From contig NZ_LMLH01000001.1 in NCBI RefSeq assembly GCF_001421885.1, forward strand, positions 63,151 to 127,150: a DNA stretch of 64,000 bases, in the 5' to 3' direction. Position numbers and translations under genes: made by a program. Source of the stretch: Pseudomonas sp. Leaf48 (GTDB lineage Bacteria; Pseudomonadota; Gammaproteobacteria; Pseudomonadales; Pseudomonadaceae). Under the pieces are notes generated by a model. That model was not told where the DNA came from and made no database searches. It saw nothing but the letters and a program-made list of their open reading frames with translations. This document shows, piece after piece, positions 43,667 to 54,101 of the stretch. Position 1 is the stretch's first letter; each line of letters opens with the position of its first letter.

Positions 43667-44926
43667 ATGGCAAACGTGCAAAGCGGCAAAATGATCGTCG
43701 GTCTCGATATCGGCACATCCAAGGTGGTGGCGCTGGTAGGCGAAGTTGCGGACGACGGCACGCTGGAAATCGTCGGGATCGGCACCCATCCGTCCCGTGG
43801 CCTGAAAAAAGGCGTGGTGGTTAACATCGAGTCCACCGTGCAATCGATCCAGCGCGCCATCGAAGAGGCGCAGCTGATGGCCGGTTGCCGCATTCACTCG
43901 GCATTTGTCGGCGTCGCCGGCAATCACATCCGCAGCCTGAACTCCCACGGCATCGTGGCAATTCGTGATCGCGAAGTCAGCTCGGCTGACCTTGAGCGTG
44001 TACTCGATGCTGCCCAGGCCGTGGCGATTCCGGCCGACCAGCGTGTGCTGCACACCCTGCCGCAGGATTACGTGATCGACAACCAGGAAGGCGTCCGTGA
44101 GCCCCTGGGCATGTCCGGCGTGCGTCTGGAAGCCAAGGTTCACGTGGTTACCTGCGCCGTCAACGCCGCCCAGAACATTGAAAAGTGCGTGCGCCGCTGC
44201 GGTCTGGAAATCGACGACATCATTCTCGAACAGCTTGCTTCCGCGTATTCGGTCCTGACCGATGACGAGAAAGAGCTCGGTGTTTGCCTGGTGGACATTG
44301 GTGGTGGCACCACTGACATCGCGATCTTCACCGAAGGCGCGATCCGTCACACCGCAGTGATCCCGATTGCCGGCGACCAGGTGACCAACGACATCGCCAT
44401 GGCGCTGCGCACGCCGACCCAGTACGCCGAAGAAATCAAGATTCGCTACGCCTGCGCCCTGGCCAAACTGGCTGGCGCCGGCGAAACCATCAAGGTGCCA
44501 AGCGTTGGCGACCGTCCACCGCGCGAGCTGTCCCGCCAGGCCCTGGCCGAAGTGGTCGAGCCGCGTTACGACGAGTTGTTCACGCTGATCCAGGCCGAGC
44601 TGCGTCGCAGTGGCTACGAAGACCTGATCCCGGCCGGCATCGTGCTGACCGGCGGTACCGCGAAGATGGAAGGCGCCACCGAGCTGGCCGAGGAAATCTT
44701 CCACATGCCGGTCCGCCTGGGCGTGCCCCATGGCGTCAAGGGCCTGGATGACGTGGTGCGCAACCCGATCTACTCCACCGGTGTCGGCCTGTTGATGTAC
44801 GGCCTGCAGAAGCAGTCCGACGGCATCTCGTTCTCGGGCATCGGCAGTCGCGACAGCTACAGCAACGAAGAGCCGCAGGCTCCATTGCTCGACCGGCTGA
44901 AGAAATGGGTTCAAGGCAATTTTTAA
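43667..44926 (+). CDS. ftsA: Cell division protein FtsA
   Basis: 419 residues, actin-like ATPase that ties FtsZ filaments to the membrane. MIVGLDIGTSKVVALVGEV (phosphate 1), CLVDIGGGTTDIAIFTEGA (phosphate 2) and GIVLTGGTAKMEGATELAEE (adenosine) are clear. The last residues LLDRLKKWVQGNF form the amphipathic membrane-targeting helix. The start is ATG 43667 behind AGGCAGGA. Confidence 0.97.
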   Translation: MANVQSGKMIVGLDIGTSKVVALVGEVADDGTLEIVGIGTHPSRGLKKGVVVNIESTVQSIQRAIEEAQLMAGCRIHSAFVGVAGNHIRSLNSHGIVAIRDREVSSADLERVLDAAQAVAIPADQRVLHTLPQDYVIDNQEGVREPLGMSGVRLEAKVHVVTCAVNAAQNIEKCVRRCGLEIDDIILEQLASAYSVLTDDEKELGVCLVDIGGGTTDIAIFTEGAIRHTAVIPIAGDQVTNDIAMALRTPTQYAEEIKIRYACALAKLAGAGETIKVPSVGDRPPRELSRQALAEVVEPRYDELFTLIQAELRRSGYEDLIPAGIVLTGGTAKMEGATELAEEIFHMPVRLGVPHGVKGLDDVVRNPIYSTGVGLLMYGLQKQSDGISFSGIGSRDSYSNEEPQAPLLDRLKKWVQGNF

Positions 44927-45004
44927 AACAGTTTCAAGCGACACGCAGTAAAAGCAGCAAAAAGCAGTAGGCGAAAAAACTAGAGAACGTAAAGGAGAGG
45001 GAAA

Positions 45005-46198
45005 ATGTTCGAACTCGTAGACAACATCCCCGCAAGCCCGGTCATTAAAGTCATCGGTGTTGGCGGTGGCGGCGGTAACGCCGTGAATCATATGGTCAAG
45101 AGCAACATTGAAGGCGTTGAGTTCATCTGCGCCAACACTGATGCCCAGGCGCTCAAGAGCATCAGCGCGCGGACCATCCTGCAACTGGGTACCGGCGTGA
45201 CCAAAGGTCTGGGCGCTGGCGCCAACCCTGAAGTAGGTCGTCAGGCCGCTCTCGAAGACCGTGAGCGCATTGCCGAAGTCCTGCAGGGCACCAACATGGT
45301 GTTCATCACCACTGGCATGGGCGGTGGTACCGGTACCGGTGCTGCGCCGATCATCGCTGAAGTGGCCAAGGAAATGGGGATCCTCACCGTTGCGGTGGTG
45401 ACCCGTCCGTTCCCGTTCGAAGGCCGCAAGCGCATGCAGCTGGCCGACGAAGGCATCCGCCTGCTGTCCGAAAGCGTCGACTCGTTGATCACAATCCCCA
45501 ACGAGAAGCTGCTGACCATCCTCGGTAAAGACGCCAGCCTGCTGTCGGCTTTCGCCAAGGCTGACGATGTACTGGCCGGTGCCGTTCGCGGTATCTCCGA
45601 CATCATCAAGCGTCCGGGCATGATCAACGTCGACTTTGCCGACGTACGTACCGTGATGAGCGAAATGGGCATGGCGATGATGGGCACTGGCTGCGCCAGC
45701 GGTCCGAACCGTGCACGTGAAGCCACTGAAGCGGCCATCCGCAACCCGTTGCTCGAAGACGTGAACCTGCAAGGTGCACGCGGCATCCTGGTGAACATCA
45801 CCGCAGGTCCAGACCTGTCCCTGGGTGAGTACTCCGACGTGGGTAGCATCATCGAGGCGTTTGCTTCCGAGCACGCGATGGTCAAGGTCGGTACCGTTAT
45901 CGATCCGGACATGCGCGACGAGCTGCACGTGACTGTTGTAGCAACCGGTCTGGGCGCTAAAATCGAGAAGCCTGTGAAGGTCATCGACAACACCGTCCAT
46001 ACATCGATGGCTGCACAGCCACAACAACAGGCCCCTGTTCGTCAGGAAGCTCCAGCGGTGAACTACCGTGATCTGGACCGTCCGACCGTCATGCGCAACC
46101 AGGCTCAGGCCGGTGCTGCGGCTGCCGCGAAGATGAATCCGCAAGATGATCTGGATTATCTGGACATCCCGGCATTCCTGCGTCGCCAGGCCGATTGA
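45005..46198 (+). CDS. ftsZ: Cell division protein FtsZ
   Basis: 397 residues, the tubulin-like GTPase of the division ring. The GTP-binding signature GMGGGTGTGAAP lies near residues 104-115, with VIGVGGGGGNAVNHM at the start. A variable linker (PQQQAPVRQEAPAV) leads to the conserved C-terminal peptide DYLDIPAFLRRQAD that binds FtsA and ZipA. A strong SD AAAGGAGAGGG precedes ATG 45005. The 78-base gap after ftsA is A-rich and may carry extra ftsZ promoter activity. Confidence 0.98.
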   Translation: MFELVDNIPASPVIKVIGVGGGGGNAVNHMVKSNIEGVEFICANTDAQALKSISARTILQLGTGVTKGLGAGANPEVGRQAALEDRERIAEVLQGTNMVFITTGMGGGTGTGAAPIIAEVAKEMGILTVAVVTRPFPFEGRKRMQLADEGIRLLSESVDSLITIPNEKLLTILGKDASLLSAFAKADDVLAGAVRGISDIIKRPGMINVDFADVRTVMSEMGMAMMGTGCASGPNRAREATEAAIRNPLLEDVNLQGARGILVNITAGPDLSLGEYSDVGSIIEAFASEHAMVKVGTVIDPDMRDELHVTVVATGLGAKIEKPVKVIDNTVHTSMAAQPQQQAPVRQEAPAVNYRDLDRPTVMRNQAQAGAAAAAKMNPQDDLDYLDIPAFLRRQAD

Positions 46199-46274
46199 TG
46201 AAATGTATCAGGGCTATGAAGGTGATTGGTGTTCAGCAAAGGCGCGGTCTGATATCATCGCCAGCCTTTGTTGA

Positions 46275-47222
<948 letters not shown>

Positions 47223-47244
47223 GTAAAAAACCTCTCTAGTTTTT

Positions 47245-47272
47245 AAAGGCTGCCTTCGGGTGGCCTTTTTTT
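47245..47272 (+). terminator. Rho-independent terminator after lpxC
   Basis: AAAGGC...CC pairs with GG...GCCTTT across a TTCG tetraloop, followed by seven T. It ends the dcw cluster. Confidence 0.88.
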
Positions 47273-47305
47273 ATGTCCTGATATTTCTGATCGGAAAGCT
47301 CCACA

Positions 47306-47334
47306 ACAAAAAAAGCCGCTGATGGCAGCGGCTT
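47306..47334 (-). terminator. Terminator for the small secreted protein gene
   Basis: AAGCCGCTG and CAGCGGCTT form a 9-bp stem with a four-base loop; the A run on its left gives a T run on the minus strand. It lies about 70 bases beyond the stop at 47403. Confidence 0.85.
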
Positions 47335-47402
47335 GGAGACAACTTTTGCAACGGGAAGAGCCGATGAAAAGTGTCGGGGGAAACTGGAGTGGACAGGTTT
47401 AA

Positions 47403-47627
47403 TCAGCTGTCTTTTTCGCCCATAGGCTGGGCCTGGAGGCTGGATGCTTGCGGCGCCCGGGTGGCGTCGGGTGCCTTGGCCGTCATTTCAATCTGGTGCT
47501 CTTCGAACGCTGCCGCTCGCGAGGCGTTGTGCGCCACGAAAGTCTGCGATTCTTCCGCCATCGCCAATGGCGACAGGAACAGAGAGGACAAAACGAAAGC
47601 GCTGGCAATACCCATACTGTTGGACAT
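47403..47627 (-). CDS. Small secreted hypothetical protein
   Basis: 74 residues; I do not recognise it. A signal peptide is clear (MSNSMGIASAFVLSSLFL then SPLAMA, cleavage likely before EES). The mature part is only about 50 residues, charged and with many Ala, Gln, Ser and Glu. The start ATG 47627 has AGGAAGG eight bases upstream, which decides it over a longer in-frame start. It lies 142 bases behind the sensor kinase gene on the same strand, and so may belong to the same regulon, for instance as a small periplasmic metal- or stress-related peptide. That link is inference. Confidence 0.7.
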   Translation of the reverse strand: MSNSMGIASAFVLSSLFLSPLAMAEESQTFVAHNASRAAAFEEHQIEMTAKAPDATRAPQASSLQAQPMGEKDS

Positions 47628-47769
47628 CTTTAAAACCTTCCTGCCTGGCAGGTGCTGTTTGGTCCGGGCAAAGATAAGGATGTCGGGCGCAGGGAAAAAG
47701 AGCGGATTCATGAAAGGACTGTTGCAGCAGGGGCAATAGTGAGCTTGGGCTCGCACACAAAGGAAAGGG

Positions 47770-49134
47770 TTAAACGGGAAGATGAATGCCGAACGTATTC
47801 ATCCCATGGTCACTGTGCACAAACACATCCCCGCCATGCATCAAAGCAATCGCCTTGACGATCGCCAGTCCCAGTCCATGGTTGTGACCGCTGTTGCTGC
47901 GTGAAGCATCGACCCGGTAAAAGCGCTCGAACAGTCGTGGCAGATGTTCGCCGGCGATCGGCGAGCCGGGGTTGGCCACGCCAATGCTGACCTGGTGCTC
48001 TTCAATCGCGATCCGCACCTGGATCACCTGCCCGGGGGCGGTGTGTTGCACCGCGTTGTTCAACAGATTGATCAAGGCGCGACGCAGGTGGGCGATTTCG
48101 ATCCGTACCTGCGCATCGCCACTCACCTGTACCTGAACCTGGGCATCTTCGAGGATGAAATCCAGGTACTCCAGGGTGGTGGCCACTTCATCGGCCAGGG
48201 ATGTAGAGGTCAGTTTGGTCGCCTTGCTGCCCTGATCGGCGCTGGCGAGGAACAGCATGTCATTGATGATCGAGCGCAGGCGTTCAAGTTCTTCCAGGTT
48301 CGATTGCAGCACTTCGAAGTAATGCTCCGCGGAACGGCCACGGGTCAGCGCGACCTGAGTCTGGCCGATCAGGTTGGTCAGTGGTGAGCGCAGTTCGTGG
48401 GCGACATCGGCATTGAACGACTCAAGGCGCGAGTAGGCCTGTTCGACCCGTTCCAGCGTCGAGTTGAACGAGCTGACGAACTGATTGAGCTCCGGCGGCA
48501 GCGGCGACAGGCGCAAGCGTCCGGCACGCAGGGGAGGGGCCAGGCGCTGGGCTTCCTGAGACAATTTGATCAACGGCTTGAGCCCGATCCGCGCCACCCA
48601 GTAACCCAGTGCCGAAGCCAGCAGCACGCCGACAATCGCCAGGCTGATCAAGGCAATCAGCAGATGGTGCTGGGTTTCCAAAAAGGTTTCGGTGTCGATG
48701 GCGATCATGAAGCGCAGCGGCGGGCGCTGATCTTTGGCGGGGAATTGGCTGACCAGCACTTTCAGCGGATAGGGACGGTTCGGCAACTGCATGTCGCGCA
48801 TGCCCAGCGGCCCTTCGGCGAAGGCGCGGATCTGCGCTGTCGGGTTGCCGTACTCATACTGGGGATCGCCGCTGGTGATCCAGAAACTGATGCGCTTGTC
48901 TTCTTCACCCAATAGCTTGAGCTTGTTGTTGATCTTTACCCAATGCTCCGGCGTTCCATAACGGCCCACCGTGGATTCGAGCACGCTGTAACGCGCGTCC
49001 AGCTCTGCTTCGGGCAGCAGGCCCAGGCCTTTATCGACCTGCTGGTACAAGGCCCAGCCGATCAACAGGAACACCAGCAGCGCCACCAGCGTGAACATTC
49101 CGCTCAGGCGCAAGGCAATGCTGTTACTGGACAC
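47770..49134 (-). CDS. Sensor histidine kinase, heavy-metal (CusS/CopS) type
   Basis: 454 residues from GTG 49134. Two membrane segments (about 10-30 and 157-180) flank a periplasmic sensor region of ~125 residues. A HAMP linker follows, then the H-box FNADVAHELRSPLTNL (His246), the N-box LRRALINLLNNAVQHT, and the ATP-lid region with HGLGLAIVKAIALMHGG. The G1 box reads ANPGSPI, the NPG form usual in CusS-like kinases. It overlaps the response regulator by eleven bases. GTG is chosen because it follows GGAGAG and gives a normal N-terminus. Confidence 0.9.
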   Translation of the reverse strand: MSSNSIALRLSGMFTLVALLVFLLIGWALYQQVDKGLGLLPEAELDARYSVLESTVGRYGTPEHWVKINNKLKLLGEEDKRISFWITSGDPQYEYGNPTAQIRAFAEGPLGMRDMQLPNRPYPLKVLVSQFPAKDQRPPLRFMIAIDTETFLETQHHLLIALISLAIVGVLLASALGYWVARIGLKPLIKLSQEAQRLAPPLRAGRLRLSPLPPELNQFVSSFNSTLERVEQAYSRLESFNADVAHELRSPLTNLIGQTQVALTRGRSAEHYFEVLQSNLEELERLRSIINDMLFLASADQGSKATKLTSTSLADEVATTLEYLDFILEDAQVQVQVSGDAQVRIEIAHLRRALINLLNNAVQHTAPGQVIQVRIAIEEHQVSIGVANPGSPIAGEHLPRLFERFYRVDASRSNSGHNHGLGLAIVKAIALMHGGDVFVHSDHGMNTFGIHLPV

Positions 49135-49801
49135 CACGGCTCTCCAGCACATAACCCATGCCGCGAATGGTGTGTAGCAGTTTCTCCTCGAACGGCCCGT
49201 CGAGCTTGGCCCGCAAGCGTTTGATCGCGACTTCGACGACGTTGGCGTCACTGTCGAAATTGATGTCCCAGACCATTTCGGCAATGGCGGTTTTCGAGAG
49301 GATTTCCCCCTGGCGACGGGCCAGCACGCTGAGCAGCGAGAACTCCTTGGCGGTCAGCTCCAGACGTGTGCCGGCACGGGTGGCCTTGCGGCTGATCAAA
49401 TCTATCCACAGGTCGGCGATGCTCACTTGCACCGGTTCATGGCCGCCGCTGCGCCGGGTCAGCGCCTGCAGGCGGGCCACCAGTTCAAGGAAGGAAAAGG
49501 GTTTGCCCAGGTAGTCGTCGGCACCATCGCGCAGGCCCTTGATGCGGTCTTCAACGCGCTCGCGGGCGGTGAGCATGATCACCGGGGTTTGCTTGCGCGC
49601 CCGCAGGGCACGCAGCACGCCGAAGCCGTCGAGGCCCGGCAGCATCACGTCTAGGACGATCACCGCGTAGTCGCTTTCCAGCGCCAGGTGCAGCCCCTCG
49701 ACCCCATCCCGGGCCAGGTCCACGGTGTAACCCTGTTCCGTCAGGCCGCGGTGCAGATAATCCGCGGTTTTTTCCTCGTCTTCGATAATCAGAACGCGCA
49801 T
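49124..49801 (-). CDS. Response regulator, OmpR/CopR (heavy metal) type
   Basis: 225 residues. The receiver domain has the acidic pair in IIEDEEK, the phospho-acceptor Asp51 in VIVLDVMLPGLDG and the Lys in YLGKPFS. The C-terminal winged helix ends with NVVEVAIKRLRAKLDGPF and LLHTIRGMGYVLE, the sequence typical of CopR/CusR/IrlR regulators. It lies eight bases behind the RND pump gene and overlaps its partner kinase. A CusR-like inverted repeat ahead of the operon (54154-54173) is a good candidate target. Confidence 0.93.
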   Translation of the reverse strand: MRVLIIEDEEKTADYLHRGLTEQGYTVDLARDGVEGLHLALESDYAVIVLDVMLPGLDGFGVLRALRARKQTPVIMLTARERVEDRIKGLRDGADDYLGKPFSFLELVARLQALTRRSGGHEPVQVSIADLWIDLISRKATRAGTRLELTAKEFSLLSVLARRQGEILSKTAIAEMVWDINFDSDANVVEVAIKRLRAKLDGPFEEKLLHTIRGMGYVLESRGVQ

Positions 49802-49809
49802 GACCCGCC

Positions 49810-52800
49810 TCAGTCTGTGGTCGCCAGCGACGGCTGGGGTGCGGCCGCCGGTGGGAGAGAGTGCCGATGGAACAGCCGCTCAAGCCATAAGTATATGACC
49901 GGCGTGGTGAACAGCGTCAGTGCCTGGCTCACCAGCAGGCCGCCGACCACCGCGATCCCCAGGGGTTGGCGCAACTCGGCGCCAGTGCCGTAGCCGAGCA
50001 TCAGTGGCAGGGCGCCGAGCAGGGCGGCGAGGGTGGTCATGATGATCGGCCGGAACCTTGTGATACAGGCCTTGAAGATCGCTTCTTCCGGCGACAGGCC
50101 GCCATTGCGTTGTGCTTCGAGGGCGAAGTCGATCATCAGGATGCCGTTCTTCTTGACGATGCCGATCAGCAGCACCAGGCCAATCAGGGCCATGATCGAA
50201 AAATCCTGGCCACATATCCACAGCATGATCACCGCACCCAGGCCCGCCGAGGGCAAGGTCGAGATGATCGTCAGCGGATGCACGAAGCTCTCGTAGAGCA
50301 CGCCGAGAATGATGTACACCGCCACCAGTGCCGCGAGAATCAGCCACGGCTGGCTGGCCAGCGAACTCTGGAAGGCCTGGGCCGCGCCCTGGAAGTTACC
50401 GCTGATGGCGGCGGGCATACCGATGTCGGCTTTGGCCTGGTTGAGCATGATCACCGCGTCGCCCAGGGCCACACCGGGCGCCAGGTTGAACGACAGGTTG
50501 GCGGCGGGGAACATGCCGTCATGGGCGATGGACAGCGGGCCGCTGGTCGGCGCATCGAATTTGGCCAGGGCCGACAGCGGCACCATTTCTCCGCTCAGGG
50601 GCGAGCGCAGGTAGAAATAGTTGAGGCTTTCGGCCTTGCCGCGTTGTTTGGTGTCCAGTTCCAGGATCACGTTGTACTGGTTGATCTGGGTCTGGAATTC
50701 ATTGATCTGCCGCTGACCGAAGGCATCGTACAGCGCTTCGTCGACATCGCTGGCGGTCAGGCCGAAGCGTGCCGCCGCGCTGCGGTCGATGCTGATATGA
50801 GTGATGCTGCCGCCCAGTTGCAGGTCGTTGGAAATATCGCGGAAGGCCGGGTTGCCGCGCAGTTTTTCGGTCAGGCGCTGGGTCCAGGTGCTGAGGGTCG
50901 CGCCGTCGTTGCTCTTGAGCACGTATTGGTATTGGGCACGGCTTGGGCCGGAGCTGAGGTTGATGTCTTGTCCGGCACGCAGATACAGCACGATGCCAGG
51001 GACTTTCATCAGTTGCGGGCGAATCCGGTCGATGAATTCGCTGGCGGAAACGTCGCGGTCGCCGCGTTTTTTCAGGGCGATCCAGAAGCGGCCGTTGGCG
51101 ATGGTCTGGTTGCTGCCGGAAACGCCGACCGAGTGGGAAAACGCCTGAACAGCCGGGTCTGCGGCGACGATTTCGGCCATAGCCAGGTGCTTTTTCACCA
51201 TGTCGCCGTAGGAAATATCTGCTGCCGCTTCAGTGGTACCGAGGACGAAGCCGGTGTCCTGAATCGGGAAGAAACCTTTGGGGATGAAAATGTATCCGCC
51301 GATGGCCAGGGCGAGCGACAGGCCGAAGACGCCGATCATGAATTTCTGATGGGCGAGGGCGCGGTGCAGGCCCTTTTCGTACCACGCCAGCAGACGCTCA
51401 CCGAAGCCCGGCTTGCTATGGGCGTGATGAACCGGAGCGCGCATGAACAGCGCAGCCAGGGTTGGCGCCAGGGTCAGGGACACCACCACCGAGATCATGA
51501 TGGTCGACGTGGCGGTCAGGGCGAACTCCTTGAACAGTCGCCCGACCACGCCTCCCATGAATAGCAGCGGAATGAACGCCGCCACCAGCGAGAAACTGAT
51601 CGAGACTACGGTAAAGCCGATCTCGCCAGCACCCTTGATCGCCGCTTCGCGCATACCGTCACCGGCCTCGAGATGGCGGTGAATGTTCTCCACCACCACT
51701 ATCGCATCGTCGACCACAAACCCAACGGCCACCACGATCGCGACCAGGGTCAGGTTGTTCAGGCTGAAGCCCATGACATACATCAGGGCAAAGGTGGCGA
51801 TCAGCGACACACCGAGCACCGCCGAGACGATCAGGGTCGCCGATAGCTGGCGCAGGAACAGCGCCATGACCGCCACCACCAGCATGACCGCGATCAGCAG
51901 GGTAATTTCCACTTCATGCAGGGAGGCACGGATGGTCTGGGTACGGTCGATCAGTACCTTGACCTGCACCGAAGCCGGCAGCATGGCTTCCAGGCCTGGC
52001 AGCGCCGCCTGGATGCGGTCCACGGTCTCGACAATGTTGGCACCGGGTTGGCGGAAAATCACCAGGTTGACCCCCGGTAGCGAGCCCGCCCAGGCCTGGA
52101 CGTAGGCGTCTTCCGAACCGTTGACGACTTTGGCGACATCCCTGAGGTGAACCGGGGCGCCATCCTTGTAGGAAACGATCAGCTCGCTGTATTCCTCGGG
52201 GTGGAATAACTGATCATTGGTGGACAGCGTTGAAATGCTCGATTCGCCGTACAGCGCACCCTTGGCCAGGTTAAGGCTGGTTTGCTGGATCGCCAGGCGC
52301 ACGTCCGCGAGGGTCAGGCCAATGGCAGCCAGTTTGTCGGCGGACACCTGGACGCGGATCGCCGGGCGTTGCTGACCGGTAATCGAGACCTGGCCCACTC
52401 CGTCGATCTGGCTTATCTGCCGGGACAGCAGGGTTTCGGTGAGGTCGCTGAGTTCCGGGCCGGGCATCAGGTTGGAGTTGACACTGAGGATCAGCACCGG
52501 GCTGTCGGCCGGATTGACCTTGCGCCAGGTCGGCAGGTTCGGCATGTCCTTGGGCAGCTTGCCGGCGGCGGTGTTGATGGCCGCCTGAACTTCCTGGGCG
52601 GCGGTGTCGATGCTTTTATCGAGGGTGAATTGCAGGGTCAGGTTGGTCGAGCCCAGCGCGCTGCTCGATGTCATCTGGGTAACGCCGGGGATAGCGCTGA
52701 ACTGCACTTCCAGCGGTGTGGCCACCGACGAAGCCATGGTTTCCGGGCTGGCACCGGGCAATTGCGCCGCCACCTGAATCGTCGGGAACTCCGCTTCCGG

Positions 52801-52917
52801 CAGCGGTGCGATCGGCAAGCGAGGGAAGGCAATCGCGCCCAGCAGCACCAGGGCAAAGGTCAGCAGGATAGTCGCCACCGGGTGATCGATGCACCAGGCC
52901 GAGATGGAGCCCTTCAT
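49810..52917 (-). CDS. RND efflux pump permease, drug (HAE1/MdtC-like) type
   Basis: 1035 residues with the usual RND layout: one membrane segment, a large periplasmic loop, six segments, a second large loop, five segments. The TM4 proton-relay Asp pair is present at about residue 400 (VGFVVDDAIVVVENIHRHLE). N-terminal CIDHPVATILLTFALVLLG and C-terminal PLMLGYGTGAELRQPLGIAV fit MdtB/MdtC-like pumps rather than the CusA/CzcA metal pumps. It overlaps the fusion-protein gene by four bases. Only one pump gene is present, unlike MdtBC/MuxBC pairs. The operon has no outer-membrane factor of its own. Confidence 0.93.
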   Translation of the reverse strand: MKGSISAWCIDHPVATILLTFALVLLGAIAFPRLPIAPLPEAEFPTIQVAAQLPGASPETMASSVATPLEVQFSAIPGVTQMTSSSALGSTNLTLQFTLDKSIDTAAQEVQAAINTAAGKLPKDMPNLPTWRKVNPADSPVLILSVNSNLMPGPELSDLTETLLSRQISQIDGVGQVSITGQQRPAIRVQVSADKLAAIGLTLADVRLAIQQTSLNLAKGALYGESSISTLSTNDQLFHPEEYSELIVSYKDGAPVHLRDVAKVVNGSEDAYVQAWAGSLPGVNLVIFRQPGANIVETVDRIQAALPGLEAMLPASVQVKVLIDRTQTIRASLHEVEITLLIAVMLVVAVMALFLRQLSATLIVSAVLGVSLIATFALMYVMGFSLNNLTLVAIVVAVGFVVDDAIVVVENIHRHLEAGDGMREAAIKGAGEIGFTVVSISFSLVAAFIPLLFMGGVVGRLFKEFALTATSTIMISVVVSLTLAPTLAALFMRAPVHHAHSKPGFGERLLAWYEKGLHRALAHQKFMIGVFGLSLALAIGGYIFIPKGFFPIQDTGFVLGTTEAAADISYGDMVKKHLAMAEIVAADPAVQAFSHSVGVSGSNQTIANGRFWIALKKRGDRDVSASEFIDRIRPQLMKVPGIVLYLRAGQDINLSSGPSRAQYQYVLKSNDGATLSTWTQRLTEKLRGNPAFRDISNDLQLGGSITHISIDRSAAARFGLTASDVDEALYDAFGQRQINEFQTQINQYNVILELDTKQRGKAESLNYFYLRSPLSGEMVPLSALAKFDAPTSGPLSIAHDGMFPAANLSFNLAPGVALGDAVIMLNQAKADIGMPAAISGNFQGAAQAFQSSLASQPWLILAALVAVYIILGVLYESFVHPLTIISTLPSAGLGAVIMLWICGQDFSIMALIGLVLLIGIVKKNGILMIDFALEAQRNGGLSPEEAIFKACITRFRPIIMTTLAALLGALPLMLGYGTGAELRQPLGIAVVGGLLVSQALTLFTTPVIYLWLERLFHRHSLPPAAAPQPSLATTD

Positions 52918-54074
52918 GGAGTCGACTCCGATTGCACCACCTGCGGCGGATCCGTCAGCACCTGGACGACTGAACCGGGTTTGAGCCGCGACTGCCCGTC
53001 GCTGACCAGGCTGTCACCGGCCTGCACGCCCTTGATGATGTTTAGCCGGCTGTCCTGATAGACCATCTGCACGGGAACGGTTTCGACTTTGTCGCCCTTG
53101 AGCCGGTACACGAAGTGTTGATCCAGACCCCGTTGTACGACGTTGGGTGGCACCACCAGGGCATCCTTATCCAGCGCTGTCTGAATCTTTACCGTCACCA
53201 GCAGGCCCGGCCAGAGTTTCTGCTCGGCGTTATCGAACTCGGCCTTGGCGCGGATGGTGCCGGTGTTGGCGTTGATCTGATTGTCGATCAGGGTCAGGTG
53301 GCCTTCGCCGAGCAGGTTGCCGGTTTCGCCGTCGGTGTCGGCACCGATGTAAGCCTTCACCCGAGCGTGTTGAGGATCGTTGATCAGACCCTGCAGGGTC
53401 GGCAGCATCTGTTGCGGCAGGGAAAATTCCACGGCAATCGGGTCGATCTGGGTCACGGTGAACAGACCTTGGGCGTCGCTCATGCGCAGGAAGTTGCCTT
53501 CGTCCACTGTGCGAATACCGACGCGACCGCTGACCGGTGAGCGAATCTGCGTGTAGGACAGTTGCACCTCGGCGGAATCGATCGAGGCCTGGTTGCCTTG
53601 GGCGGTGGCTTTGAGCTGGTTGACCAGCGCTTGCTGCTGGTCGTAGGTCTGCTTGGAAACGCCGTCGTCGACACTCAGCAGTTTGTAGCGCTTGAGGTTG
53701 ACCAGGGCGACTTGCAGTTGTGCCTGGCTTTCACCCAATTGCGCCCGTGCGAGGTCGAGGCTGGCGCGAATTGAACGGTCATCGATGGTCGCCAGCAGGT
53801 CGCCTTTTTTCACCAGTTGGCCTTCCTTGACCAGTACTTTGGTGAGGATGCCATCGATTTGCGGACGGACCACCACGCTGTGCAGGGACAGCACCGAGCC
53901 GATGCCACTGACATAGCGCGGTACGTCTTTTTCGGCGACGCTGATCACGCGCACGGGGATGGCGCTGGTTGTGGCGAGTTTGGTTTTGGCGGGCTTGCTG
54001 GCGTACCACAGGCCCAGCGCTGCCAGGACGATCAGAAGGGCGACGAGCAGGGCGGGGTTTTTCTGGATTCGCAT
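52914..54074 (-). CDS. Efflux RND periplasmic adaptor (membrane fusion protein)
   Basis: 386 residues. An N-terminal membrane anchor or uncleaved signal (ALLVALLIVLAALGLWYAS), a lipoyl half-motif (VVRPQIDGILTKVLVKEGQ), an alpha-hairpin (ASLDLARAQLGESQAQLQ ... KATAQGNQASID), then the second lipoyl half (IRSPVSGRVGIRTVDEGN) and a beta-barrel. This is the MdtA-like HlyD layout. It is the first gene of the MFP-RND-regulator-kinase operon. A palindrome and a CusR-like box lie upstream. The start is ATG 54074; no clear SD is close to it. Confidence 0.92.
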   Translation of the reverse strand: MRIQKNPALLVALLIVLAALGLWYASKPAKTKLATTSAIPVRVISVAEKDVPRYVSGIGSVLSLHSVVVRPQIDGILTKVLVKEGQLVKKGDLLATIDDRSIRASLDLARAQLGESQAQLQVALVNLKRYKLLSVDDGVSKQTYDQQQALVNQLKATAQGNQASIDSAEVQLSYTQIRSPVSGRVGIRTVDEGNFLRMSDAQGLFTVTQIDPIAVEFSLPQQMLPTLQGLINDPQHARVKAYIGADTDGETGNLLGEGHLTLIDNQINANTGTIRAKAEFDNAEQKLWPGLLVTVKIQTALDKDALVVPPNVVQRGLDQHFVYRLKGDKVETVPVQMVYQDSRLNIIKGVQAGDSLVSDGQSRLKPGSVVQVLTDPPQVVQSESTP

Positions 54075-54101
54075 GCGAGTGGGGCGCCGGGGGAGTGATG
54101 G

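Noticed and set aside
42797..46144. An 1115-codon open frame on the minus strand across ftsQ, ftsA and ftsZ
   Set aside because: It lies wholly opposite three certain genes in the mirror frame favoured by GC-rich third positions. It has no family-like sequence, being rich in His, Gln and Arg runs.
49966..51564. A 532-codon open frame on the plus strand inside the RND pump gene
   Set aside because: It is a mirror-frame shadow of a clearly coding RND pump, with low-complexity His/Gln-rich translation.
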